A DNA stretch of 14,171 nucleotides from an uncultured Oscillospiraceae bacterium. Its GTDB lineage: Bacteria; Bacillota; Clostridia; Oscillospirales; Ruminococcaceae. The translations under genes were made by a program, and so were the position numbers. Position 1 is the stretch's first letter, and the number at the start of each line of letters is the position of its first letter. This document shows, piece after piece, positions 5,415 through 13,084 of this stretch. The notes under the pieces are model-generated. The model saw only the letters and a list, made by a program, of their open reading frames with translations, ran no database searches and was not told where the DNA came from. The DNA lies in the NCBI GenBank assembly GCA_900543705.1, contig UQSL01000051.1, positions 1 through 14,171 of the forward strand, read 5' to 3'.

Positions 5415-6838
5415 CAATGATTTCACCGTATGTTCCGTCAAGGCCGGATTCCCCGACAGCCTTTGAACTGTGGGCGGACAGGCTTGCCATGCTATTCTTA
5501 TGTCTGTACACTGCGGAATGTGCCATCGGCTGCAGCGGGCGCTGGCTCAGCTTCGGCCCCATCAGCATCCGTATGCTTTTATTCGGCTGCTGCATGGTGC
5601 TCACTCTGCCAAAGGTAATCCGTCAGATAAAAGACTTGATTCGACTGCCTTATCTTTGGATATTGCTTGCCTTTGCTTTGGTGCTGGGCGTGTCGGCCGT
5701 GATAGGATTAAGGAACGGCAACAGCAAGAGCTTTCTCTTTGCCGATATTACAAGTCTGCTCTCTTTTGCCCTGTTCCCGGGCGTTGTCGTCACCGTTAAT
5801 ACCAGAGAGCGCCTGAAGCTCCTCATGAAAGTCATGTTTTATGCCACTTCCGCGCTTGCACTCGTGACTACGGTGCTGCACTTTGTATTGGCTTTTCTTT
5901 CCACAGCGGACATTACCGCACTCAATAATTGGTTCAATGACCTTGCCCTCGGCGGGCTTGCCAAAATGCCGACCGGCGTCCAGCGTATTTATCTGCGCAG
6001 TCAGATTTTTCTTCAGATTGCCCTGCTCTTTGGCATCTGGCAGCTGAAAGTCTGCGAATCAAAAACGGAACGCCTGCTCATCTGGGTCTGCGAGGCCCTG
6101 ATGCTATTTTCCGTCATTCTCACCTATACCAGAGGGTTCTGGCTGGCCCTCGCTTTTTCCGCAGTGCTGTTCTTTGTCGTATTTATCCGCCACTGGCGGC
6201 ATTGTCTGAAATGCGCAGGAATTTTGGCACTTTCTCTGATTGTTCTGCTCGGCGCTTCCTGGGTGGCCTACCGCTCCCCTTGTGCCTCTGTCGCCATCCT
6301 CGAACGTTTTGACCCATCGCTGATTGTCATTATGCCGCAACGTCCGGGCGAAGAACCGGAAGAGCCGGAGGATGACGACGCCTTTTCACAGGCAGCGGTA
6401 CTGCGTTCCAAAACCCTGGCCGAACAAAACCGCTATATCATGGAACATCCGATTCTCGGAAACGGCCTCGGGAAAAACCTGGACGGGATCCGGGATGATG
6501 GAAAAACCGAATACATGTATCAGGATATGTGGATGAAGACCGGAATCATCGGGCTTGGCCTGTTCCTGCTCTCCTGTTTCTGGCATACAGGCACCATGGT
6601 TCGCCGGGTTATCCGCGCCAAGAAAGAAGAGCGCACTGGGCTTCTGCGCTGGCATACGGATTCCGGGCACGCCCTGCTGTGGTGCTGTTCGGTCATCGGC
6701 GTTGCGGTGACAAGCTACTTTAATCCCTTCCTGAGCACCCCAATGGGTATTCTAGTCGTGCTGCTTACAGCTGTGGCTGTGAATTTATTCCTGCAAAACA
6801 GCCCAGAGAACAAGAAAAAAACGGAGGAATCAAAATGA
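5411..6838 (+). CDS. wzy: Wzy/O-antigen ligase-type polysaccharide polymerase
   Basis: This 475-residue multi-pass membrane protein has about ten to twelve hydrophobic segments. The family mark is the 'YTRG' segment at 239-242, the conserved Arg-containing turn of the Wzy_C/O-antigen ligase domain (PF04932). A large extracellular loop (about 290-375) contains the other conserved stretch, EHPILGNGLG (about 344-353). The loop carries a strongly acidic, proline-rich run (about 314-325: EEPEEPEDDD), probably on the outer surface. The role is to join lipid-linked repeat units or ligate the chain, using material flipped by the Wzx protein in the same operon. Polymerase and ligase cannot be told apart from sequence. 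GGAGG precedes the ATG, and the ORF overlaps both neighbours by 4 bases. The C-terminus is a Lys/Glu-rich cytoplasmic tail. Confidence 0.85.
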   Translation: MTMISPYVPSRPDSPTAFELWADRLAMLFLCLYTAECAIGCSGRWLSFGPISIRMLLFGCCMVLTLPKVIRQIKDLIRLPYLWILLAFALVLGVSAVIGLRNGNSKSFLFADITSLLSFALFPGVVVTVNTRERLKLLMKVMFYATSALALVTTVLHFVLAFLSTADITALNNWFNDLALGGLAKMPTGVQRIYLRSQIFLQIALLFGIWQLKVCESKTERLLIWVCEALMLFSVILTYTRGFWLALAFSAVLFFVVFIRHWRHCLKCAGILALSLIVLLGASWVAYRSPCASVAILERFDPSLIVIMPQRPGEEPEEPEDDDAFSQAAVLRSKTLAEQNRYIMEHPILGNGLGKNLDGIRDDGKTEYMYQDMWMKTGIIGLGLFLLSCFWHTGTMVRRVIRAKKEERTGLLRWHTDSGHALLWCCSVIGVAVTSYFNPFLSTPMGILVVLLTAVAVNLFLQNSPENKKKTEESK

Positions 6839-7713
6839 AAGGCATCGTGTTAGCGGGCGGTTCCGGAACCCGCCTGTATCCGCTGACCATGGTCACATCC
6901 AAACAGCTTTTGCCTGTTTATGACAAGCCGATGGTGTACTATCCGCTGTCCACCCTGATGCTGGCGGGTATCCAAGATATCCTCATCATCTCTACGCCAA
7001 CTGACCTGCCGAACTTTGAACGCCTGCTCGGCGACGGTTCGGATTACGGCATCAACCTCTCCTACGCGGTACAGCCTTCACCGGACGGCCTGGCGCAAGC
7101 TTTCCTTATCGGGGAGGAGTTTATCGGCGGGGACAGCTGCGCCATGGTTCTCGGGGACAATATCTTCTACGGCAACGGCTTTGTCCGCCACCTCAAAAGT
7201 GCAGCGGCAAAGCAAAACGGTGCAACAGTTTTTGGATACTATGTTGAGGACCCGGAGCGCTTTGGTATCGTGGAATTTGATCAAAACGGCCGCGCTATTT
7301 CCATTGAGGAAAAACCGGAACATCCAAAATCCAACTATTGCGTGACCGGGCTGTATTTCTACGACAACCGTGTCTGTGAGTTTGCGAAAAACGTGAAACC
7401 TTCCGCACGTGGGGAACTTGAAATTACCGATTTGAATCGAATGTATCTGGAAGAGGGATCGCTGGATGTCGTCACATTGGGCCGAGGCTTTGCTTGGTTG
7501 GATACCGGCACCATTGATGCGTTGAGCGAAGCAACAGAATTTGTCAAGACGATTGAAAGCCGCCAGGGCGTCAAAATATCCGCCATTGAGGAAATTGCCT
7601 ACCGCAACGGCTGGATTACCGAAGAAAAACTGCTTGAGTCCGCCCAGAAATATGGAAAATCCGCGTATGGACAGCACCTGAAGAATGTTGCGGAAGGGAA
7701 GTATTTGTACTGA
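6835..7713 (+). CDS. rmlA: Glucose-1-phosphate thymidylyltransferase RmlA
   Basis: RmlA makes dTDP-glucose from dTTP and glucose-1-phosphate, the first step toward dTDP-L-rhamnose, in the cytoplasm. Length (292) is typical of the short RmlA type. The pyrophosphorylase signature LAGGSGTRLYP is at 6-16, followed by SKQLLPVYDKPM (21-32), VLGDNIFYG (about 105-113) with the metal-binding Asp, and 'EEKPEHPKSN' (about 159-168). All catalytic landmarks are intact. The ATG overlaps the stop of the polymerase gene (ATGA), with ribosome site GGAGG 7 bases upstream. Its stop overlaps the start of rmlD by one base. Confidence 0.97.
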   Translation: MKGIVLAGGSGTRLYPLTMVTSKQLLPVYDKPMVYYPLSTLMLAGIQDILIISTPTDLPNFERLLGDGSDYGINLSYAVQPSPDGLAQAFLIGEEFIGGDSCAMVLGDNIFYGNGFVRHLKSAAAKQNGATVFGYYVEDPERFGIVEFDQNGRAISIEEKPEHPKSNYCVTGLYFYDNRVCEFAKNVKPSARGELEITDLNRMYLEEGSLDVVTLGRGFAWLDTGTIDALSEATEFVKTIESRQGVKISAIEEIAYRNGWITEEKLLESAQKYGKSAYGQHLKNVAEGKYLY

Positions 7714-8594
7714 TGAAACTGCTGATTACAGGTTCCTATGGCCAGCTCGGCAATGAGCTGACAAAAATTCTCCGGGACGAACGTGCTGAAATTGGCCCAA
7801 TCGATCCGAAGTACCATAATTGCGAAGTCATTGCCGTCGACTATGACACGCTGGATATCTCCGACCATGCAGCGGTGATGTCTTTTTTACAAAAACATCG
7901 GCCGGATATTATCATCAACTGTGCGGCAATGACCAATGTGGACAAATGCGAAACCGACTTCGAAACAGCCATGAAGGTAAACGCCATCGGACCGCGCAAC
8001 GTGGCGGAAGCGGCTCAGCAAATTGGAGCGAAGCTCATCCATGTCTCCACGGACTACGTTTTTTCCGGCACGGATGAACTACCTCGTTGCGAGTGGGATC
8101 TATGCGTCCCGAATACCGTGTATGGCAAATCTAAGCTGCTCGGGGAACGGTACGCGATGGAACAGTGCCCGCGCACATTTGTTGTACGCACCGCCTGGCT
8201 GTACGGCTATGTCGGCAAGAATTTTGTCAAAACCATGCTGCGCTTGGGGAAGGAAAAGGAACGGATTACCGTGGTCAACGACCAGCACGGTAATCCGACT
8301 TCAGCAAACGACTTAGCCTTTCATCTGCTGGCGCTGGCGTTGACCGAGGAATACGGCATCTACCACTGCACCAACGAAGGGGAATGCACCTGGTACGACT
8401 TTGCATGCCGGATTATGGACAAGGCGGGGCTTCCCTGCAAAGTGGTTCCCTGTACGACTCAGGAATATCCCAGCCCGACCCCGCGCCCAGCCCATTCTGC
8501 GCTCAACAATCTGATGCTTGCCTGTACGGTCGGCAATCAGATGCGCCCCTGGCAGGATGCGCTGGACATGTACCTTGCGAATTTGGAGGAGTAG
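7713..8594 (+). CDS. rmlD: dTDP-4-dehydrorhamnose reductase RmlD
   Basis: RmlD is the last enzyme of the pathway: it reduces dTDP-4-keto-L-rhamnose to dTDP-L-rhamnose with NAD(P)H. This extended short-chain dehydrogenase has 293 residues, the usual length. The Rossmann motif is GSYGQLG (7-13). STDYVFSG (about 112-119) and YGKSK (about 136-140) carry the catalytic Thr/Tyr/Lys. A Met-rich variable loop follows a cysteine-bearing stretch (RCEWDLCVP). Translation is coupled to rmlA by a TGATG overlap, with GGAAGGGAAG about 12 bases upstream. The A-D-B order with rmlC separated by a glycosyltransferase differs from the common A-C-B-D order. Confidence 0.96.
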   Translation: MKLLITGSYGQLGNELTKILRDERAEIGPIDPKYHNCEVIAVDYDTLDISDHAAVMSFLQKHRPDIIINCAAMTNVDKCETDFETAMKVNAIGPRNVAEAAQQIGAKLIHVSTDYVFSGTDELPRCEWDLCVPNTVYGKSKLLGERYAMEQCPRTFVVRTAWLYGYVGKNFVKTMLRLGKEKERITVVNDQHGNPTSANDLAFHLLALALTEEYGIYHCTNEGECTWYDFACRIMDKAGLPCKVVPCTTQEYPSPTPRPAHSALNNLMLACTVGNQMRPWQDALDMYLANLEE

Positions 8595-8597
8595 AAT

Positions 8598-9656
8598 ATG
8601 AAAACCTATCTTGTCACCGGAGGCGCCGGCTTTATCGGCTCCAACTTTATTTTGTATATGCTGGGAAAATACCAGGATACCACGATTGTCAATGTGGACA
8701 AGCTCACCTACGCAGGTAACTTGGAAAATCTCAAAAGCGTGGAAAACGATCCGCGTTATCATTTCGTGCAGGCGGACATCTGTGACCAGGATGCGATTGC
8801 CAAAGTATTTGCGGATTATGAAATTGACTATGTTGTCAATTTTGCCGCGGAAAGCCACGTCGACCGCAGCATTACCGACCCAGACGTGTTTGTTAGGACA
8901 AACGTTCTTGGCACGGTCAACCTGCTTAACCAGGCAAAACGCGCCTGGCAGATTGGCGACGACACCTACAAGCCCGGAGTCAAATACCTTCAGGTGTCTA
9001 CGGACGAGGTATACGGCTCCCTGGGAGCGGAAGGGTTTTTCACGGAAACTACCCCGCTCGACCCGCATTCCCCGTATTCCTCCAGCAAGGCTTCTGCCGA
9101 TCTCTTTGTCAAGGCTTACGGTGACACCTATAAATTCCCGGTGAACATCACCCGCTGCTCAAACAATTACGGACCGTTCCAGTTCCCGGAAAAGCTGATC
9201 CCGCTCATCATGCACAACACCCTGAACCACAAAAACCTGCCGGTTTACGGCGACGGGATGCAGATTCGTGACTGGCTGTATGTGGTCGACCACTTCAAAG
9301 CCATCGACATGGTGCTGCGCGACGGAGTCCTCGGCGAAGTATACAACGTCGGCGGGCACAATGAACGCACCAACATCTTCATCGTCAAAACCATTATTGA
9401 ATATATCAAAGAACATGTCGACGAGACGGTTGGCGAGCACATGATTACCCATGTTACCGACCGTAAAGGGCATGACCGCCGTTACGGCATTGACCCGCAG
9501 AAAATCAAAGATACCCTCGGCTGGTATCCGGAGACTCCATTTGAAGTCGGCATTAAGAAAACTCTCCAGTGGTATCTTGACCACAAGGACTGGGTGGAAA
9601 ACGTTACCAGCGGCGCTTACCAGCAGTATTACGAAACCATGTATGGTGATAAATAA
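8598..9656 (+). CDS. rmlB: dTDP-glucose 4,6-dehydratase RmlB
   Basis: RmlB converts dTDP-glucose to dTDP-4-keto-6-deoxyglucose using bound NAD+. It is an extended SDR of 352 residues, the family length. TGGAGFIGSN (7-16) binds NAD. 'DKLTYAGNLENL' and the catalytic STDEVYG (about 134-140, Thr-Asp-Glu triad) are present, followed by YSSSKAS (about 160-166; Tyr and Lys). 'NNYGPFQFPEKLIPL' marks the dTDP-sugar binding region. GGAGGAG lies 10 bases before the ATG, inside the end of rmlD, and 3 bases separate the two genes. The stop overlaps the next start by one base. Confidence 0.97.
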   Translation: MKTYLVTGGAGFIGSNFILYMLGKYQDTTIVNVDKLTYAGNLENLKSVENDPRYHFVQADICDQDAIAKVFADYEIDYVVNFAAESHVDRSITDPDVFVRTNVLGTVNLLNQAKRAWQIGDDTYKPGVKYLQVSTDEVYGSLGAEGFFTETTPLDPHSPYSSSKASADLFVKAYGDTYKFPVNITRCSNNYGPFQFPEKLIPLIMHNTLNHKNLPVYGDGMQIRDWLYVVDHFKAIDMVLRDGVLGEVYNVGGHNERTNIFIVKTIIEYIKEHVDETVGEHMITHVTDRKGHDRRYGIDPQKIKDTLGWYPETPFEVGIKKTLQWYLDHKDWVENVTSGAYQQYYETMYGDK

Positions 9657-10651
9657 TGATCCGAATTTCCATTGCACTCGCCACCTATAATGGGGAGCGC
9701 CATATCAAAAAACAGCTGGAATCTCTTCTACGGCAAACCAGACCGGCGGATGAAGTTATCCTCATTGATGACTGTTCAACGGATAAAACAGTGGAAATCG
9801 TGGAGCAGTTCCTCCATGAGCATGGCCTCTCCCATTGGACGCTGTATCGAAACAGGGAAAACCAGGGTTATAAACGCAACTTCTACCTGGCTCTGGAACA
9901 CACAACCGGAGATTTGGTTTTTCTATGCGACCAGGATGATTTTTGGCACCCTGAAAAACTTCAAATTCTGGAACAGATCTGTAATGAGCATCCTGGTATC
10001 CTCTCCTTAAGTTCCTCTTTCCGAATGGTGGATGCACAGGGGAAACCGCTGGAACAGAAGGAAGAGGCCAAAGGCTGGTCCAATCATGGGCTCGTCCCAA
10101 TGGAAGTACCGGAAAAAGGGCTTATACAAATCCCTTTTTCTTCTGTTTTGCAGTATAACATGTTCCCTGGCTGTACCACGGTAATCCGCGGGAAATTGAA
10201 AGAGCAATACCTGAAAACTTCCAATCAGCAAATGCCACACGACTGGGAACTCAACCTTCTGGCTGGAAATGAAAACGGCCTTTACTTCTATAATCAGCCT
10301 CTGATTGATTACTGTATCCACGGGAATAATACCATCGGCCAAAGCACCAATCGCCACGAGATAAAATTCAAGATGGAAAGTAACCGGGAAAAACGCCTGC
10401 GGATTGTTGAGGAATACCTTGGCCATGCACAATTCCTGCAAAGATCAGATATTCAGGGAAACCTCCCAGTAGCGATTCGCCAGATTCTCCCGGACTACAG
10501 CGCCTATCTTTTGGCACGGCAAGCTTTTTTAAAGACCGGTGCTTTCTCCATGTGGGTCAAATCCCTTTGGCATTATCCAAAGGCAAAGACAATCCGTTGG
10601 ATCCATCCGCGACACCTTTTGGGGGATTTCGCAGCGGTCTATCGGAAGTAA
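9656..10651 (+). CDS. GT2 glycosyltransferase with C-terminal extension
   Basis: This 331-residue GT2 enzyme has RISIALATYNGERHI (3-17), IDDCSTD (37-43) and CDQDD (91-95), the same block as the GT2 encoded at 3873. Both probably belong to the rhamnosyltransferase-like RfbF/RgpB branch. It is about 90 residues longer, with a His/Trp/basic-rich C-terminal part (about 240-331) that may hold an amphipathic membrane-contacting helix. Placement between rmlB and rmlC supports dTDP-rhamnose as donor by context only. The start uses the last A of the rmlB TAA. No strong ribosome site is visible, so it probably depends on translational coupling. Confidence 0.88.
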   Translation: MIRISIALATYNGERHIKKQLESLLRQTRPADEVILIDDCSTDKTVEIVEQFLHEHGLSHWTLYRNRENQGYKRNFYLALEHTTGDLVFLCDQDDFWHPEKLQILEQICNEHPGILSLSSSFRMVDAQGKPLEQKEEAKGWSNHGLVPMEVPEKGLIQIPFSSVLQYNMFPGCTTVIRGKLKEQYLKTSNQQMPHDWELNLLAGNENGLYFYNQPLIDYCIHGNNTIGQSTNRHEIKFKMESNREKRLRIVEEYLGHAQFLQRSDIQGNLPVAIRQILPDYSAYLLARQAFLKTGAFSMWVKSLWHYPKAKTIRWIHPRHLLGDFAAVYRK

Positions 10652-10678
10652 CGCGATGATAATTTTGGAGGAATCAGT

Positions 10679-11251
10679 ATGGGAAACTTTACTTTTCATA
10701 AAACATCAATCGACGGCGTCATTATTGTAGAGCCGAAGGTGTTCGGCGACGCCCGCGGCTATTTCATGGAAACCTACAGCGAAAAGGAATTCATAGCGGG
10801 CGGCATCCCCGCCGGCTTTGTGCAGGATAATCAATCTAAATCCCGGCGTGGTGTGCTGCGCGGCCTGCACTTCCAGAAAACCCACTCCCAGGCAAAGCTT
10901 GTGCGCGTCATTTCCGGCGAAGTCTTTGACGTTGCCGTCGATTTGCGTCCCGGCAGTGAAACCTATGGCAAATGGGTAGGGGTGACCCTCTCCGCGGAGA
11001 ATAAAAAGCAGTTTTTTATCCCCAAGGGTTTTGCCCATGGTTTTCTAGTTCTTTCGGACGAGGCGGAATTCGTCTACAAATGCGACGATTTCTATCATCC
11101 GGAGGATGAGGGCGGCCTTGCCTGGGACGACCCCACAGTTGCCGTCGACTGGCCGATTGCCGGGGATATGGAGATCCTTCTCTCCGAAAAGGACAAACAC
11201 CATCCACAGTTGGAGGGGCTTGACCCGGATCTCTTCCGGCAGGGCAGATAA
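10679..11251 (+). CDS. rmlC: dTDP-4-dehydrorhamnose 3,5-epimerase RmlC
   Basis: RmlC epimerises C3 and C5 of dTDP-4-keto-6-deoxyglucose, giving the substrate of RmlD. It is a 190-residue cupin, a typical length. DARGYFMETY (24-33), 'VQDNQSKSRRGVLRGLHFQ' (48-66) with the catalytic His64, Lys74 and 'FIPKGFAHGFLVLSD' (about 118-132) are all in place. A strong ribosome site GGAGG (10667-10671) lies 7 bases before the ATG. With rmlA, rmlB and rmlD it completes the four-enzyme dTDP-L-rhamnose pathway. A hairpin with a T-run follows before the flippase gene. Confidence 0.97.
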   Translation: MGNFTFHKTSIDGVIIVEPKVFGDARGYFMETYSEKEFIAGGIPAGFVQDNQSKSRRGVLRGLHFQKTHSQAKLVRVISGEVFDVAVDLRPGSETYGKWVGVTLSAENKKQFFIPKGFAHGFLVLSDEAEFVYKCDDFYHPEDEGGLAWDDPTVAVDWPIAGDMEILLSEKDKHHPQLEGLDPDLFRQGR

Positions 11252-11265
11252 GAAGAAACTAATTT

Positions 11266-11327
11266 CAGCCGGAAAGTCTTTGAGCGCAAAGCCGCACGGG
11301 CTTTGCCGGGACTTCCGGCTGCTTTTT
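11266..11327 (+). terminator. Large branched hairpin between rmlC and flippase gene
   Basis: The outer arms CAGCCGGAA-GTC (11266-11277, one bulged A) and GACTTCCGGCTG (11310-11321) enclose the inner hairpin GCAAAGCC / GGCTTTGC. CTTTTT follows (11322-11327). The form is that of an intrinsic terminator, but the flippase gene continues the operon 46 bases on, so partial termination or attenuation is more likely. A smaller hairpin TGCCC/GGGCA (11337-11351) follows. Confidence 0.65.
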
Positions 11328-11361
11328 CCATTCGGCTGCCCTGCGCGGGCATGGAAGAGAA

Positions 11362-11373
11362 AGGAGTACTCCT
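11362..11373 (+). promoter_or_regulatory. Palindromic ribosome site of the flippase gene
   Basis: The Shine-Dalgarno AGGAG is half of the perfect 12-base palindrome AGGAGTACTCCT, which ends directly at the ATG (11374). It can fold into a small hairpin (AGGA/TCCT) or base-pair between transcripts, which would lower translation. Confidence 0.45.
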
Positions 11374-12870
11374 ATGAACCTATCCGGAATCTTTACAAAA
11401 ATCAAGACGAAGGCGAGCGGAGAAGCCGGGCGCTTTGCCGGTGACCTTGGTTTTAAAGCGATTACGGAAATCTGCAATGCGCTGTTCGGTATCCTGACCT
11501 TTGCCATTTTGTCCCGGCTGCTTTCCAAAAGCGACTATGCCGTTGTCAACCAGACGATTGCAATCAGTTCCCTGATTGCGCCGATTGTGCTCATCAAGAT
11601 GAACAACTCCTTTTGTGTGTTTCTCGCAGGTGAGCAGGATGAGAGCATCGTAAAATCCCGCTTTTTTTCCGTTTTTCTCGTATGCCTGCCCTTGTGTGCA
11701 GTTGTCATCCTGGCGCTCTGGCTGTTTGGGGATACTTTTTCCCAGCTAATGTTCTCCACCCCAGAGTACAGCGGCATTACGGTGCTTATGGCGCTGTATT
11801 TTGTTTTGCTCTCGCTGTCTACTTTAACGCAGTCATTGTATCAGGCCATTAACCGGCAAAAAAAATCCAATGTATTCATCATTCTGCGCGTAACGCTGAC
11901 AACGCTTGGTTTTGCGGCGCTCTCCCTGGTTCCGGGATGGTTTACGCTACAGGCATCCCTGCTTGTGTATGCCGTCATTGAGGGGATTGTCTTTTTGTCC
12001 TCTTTTGTCTGCCTGATTTTGGATTACCGCCATGTCCCGCTCCGTCTGGAATTCCTTCCGCTCAAGGAATACTACCGGTATGCCCTGCCCCTGATGCCCT
12101 TTGCAGTGATGGGTTGGATAAACAGTTTTATCGGCCGTTTTATCTTAAACCATTTGATGGGGTTAGAGCCCTCCGGGATTTTCAGTTTTGACGCGGCGCT
12201 CATTTCCCGGGCGTTTTTCATAAACGCGGTCATTGTCTATACCATTTTCCCCTATATCTCTAAATTCTGGAATGAGGGGAATAAGCCCAAAGTCGTATCG
12301 TATCTGCGCAAGGCGACGAACATCGGGATGTTTTTTGCTCTTCCGCTCACCTTCGGCATTATGGCGGTGGCCCCCACGATTGTGCAGATTCTGTCCGGCG
12401 GCAACTATCCGACCGACCGGCTTTTGCTGGGATTGCTCTGCTTTGCCAACATGTTTTTAATGCTCTACACCATTTACTCGTTCCTTATCGACCTGTCCCG
12501 ACGCACCATGCTGTACAATGTAATTTTGTTCATCTCCTCTTTGCTCAATGTGGGGCTCAACTATCTGTTGATTCCAATTTGGGGACTGTACGGAGCCGGT
12601 GCGGCCATGCTGATTTCTTATATCATCCAGTTTTTCCTGACGCTCTTTATCGGAAACTGGGCGGCACGCCTGCAAATTTCCGTGGACTGGGCATTTATGT
12701 TCCGCTCCCTTGTCTGCTCTGTATTCATGTATCTTGTATGCATGCTCGTTTACGGGGATGGCGGAATCCTGCGGTGCATTATCACCGTTATGATCGGCTG
12801 TATCGTCTATTTTTCCACCAGTTATGCCTGGGCGAGACTGACCCGGCGTTCCCTTATTTGGGACAACTAA
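11374..12870 (+). CDS. wzx: Wzx-type oligosaccharide-lipid flippase
   Basis: This 498-residue membrane protein has about 12-14 hydrophobic helices. It belongs to the polysaccharide-transporter branch of the MOP superfamily (PF01943 / PF13440 type), the family of Wzx and MurJ-like flippases. The N-terminus, after an amphipathic start, reads GFKAITEICNALFGILTFAI and then LLSKSDYAVVNQT, typical of the first two helices. Charged residues such as Arg and Lys lie at helix ends in the lumenal half. The role is to flip undecaprenyl-linked repeat units to the outer face, where the Wzy-like protein acts. It is the last polysaccharide gene, with no clear terminator after its TAA. The ATG is set by the palindromic AGGAG directly upstream. 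Confidence 0.88.
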   Translation: MNLSGIFTKIKTKASGEAGRFAGDLGFKAITEICNALFGILTFAILSRLLSKSDYAVVNQTIAISSLIAPIVLIKMNNSFCVFLAGEQDESIVKSRFFSVFLVCLPLCAVVILALWLFGDTFSQLMFSTPEYSGITVLMALYFVLLSLSTLTQSLYQAINRQKKSNVFIILRVTLTTLGFAALSLVPGWFTLQASLLVYAVIEGIVFLSSFVCLILDYRHVPLRLEFLPLKEYYRYALPLMPFAVMGWINSFIGRFILNHLMGLEPSGIFSFDAALISRAFFINAVIVYTIFPYISKFWNEGNKPKVVSYLRKATNIGMFFALPLTFGIMAVAPTIVQILSGGNYPTDRLLLGLLCFANMFLMLYTIYSFLIDLSRRTMLYNVILFISSLLNVGLNYLLIPIWGLYGAGAAMLISYIIQFFLTLFIGNWAARLQISVDWAFMFRSLVCSVFMYLVCMLVYGDGGILRCIITVMIGCIVYFSTSYAWARLTRRSLIWDN

Positions 12871-12957
12871 ATCCCTTGCCAACGTGTGATAATAAATTTG
12901 ATATCGAACAGCATGACCAATTTCCACTCTCAAACGCTGGAAGGAAGGATAGAGAAG

Positions 12958-13072
12958 ATGACGGATAAGCTCGACTTCAAAAAGGACTACCGCGATTTAT
13001 ACCAGCACCAACCACGCCGTTCCTAAGAATCTGCGAACTGTCGTGTGCCTTCCGGTGGTACCGGCCGTATAA
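12958..13072 (+). pseudogene. Internally deleted relic of a GyrI-like effector-binding protein
   Basis: From ATG 12958 (AAGGAAGG upstream) the frame reads MTDKLDFKKDYRDLYQ, the standard N-terminus of COG4832/GyrI-like small-molecule-binding proteins (usually just over 200 residues). It then jumps to PRR and stops at TAA 13024-13026. In the next frame, from 13022, PKNLRTVVCLPV runs on to TAA 13070-13072. The family's C-terminus is 'DPRRTAPEKLKTVIRxPV'. The relic therefore joins the first ~16 residues to the last ~25, with about 170 residues (some 500 bases) deleted and a small frame-breaking loss after PRR. The binding domain is gone. The relic ends 12 bases before the radical SAM gene, whose ribosome site GGAGGAG starts at 13074, so the intact parent would have been its operon partner. 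Confidence 0.75.
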
Positions 13073-13084
13073 CGGAGGAGCCTA

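Noticed and set aside
8313..9068. Minus-strand 251-codon ORF
   Set aside because: It is antisense to rmlD and rmlB, both fully supported by motifs.
12876..12904. Promoter for the GyrI relic / radical SAM unit (TTGCCA, 17 bases, TGATAT)
   Set aside because: The -10 matches only three of six consensus positions. Read-through from the polysaccharide operon is equally possible because no terminator follows wzx.
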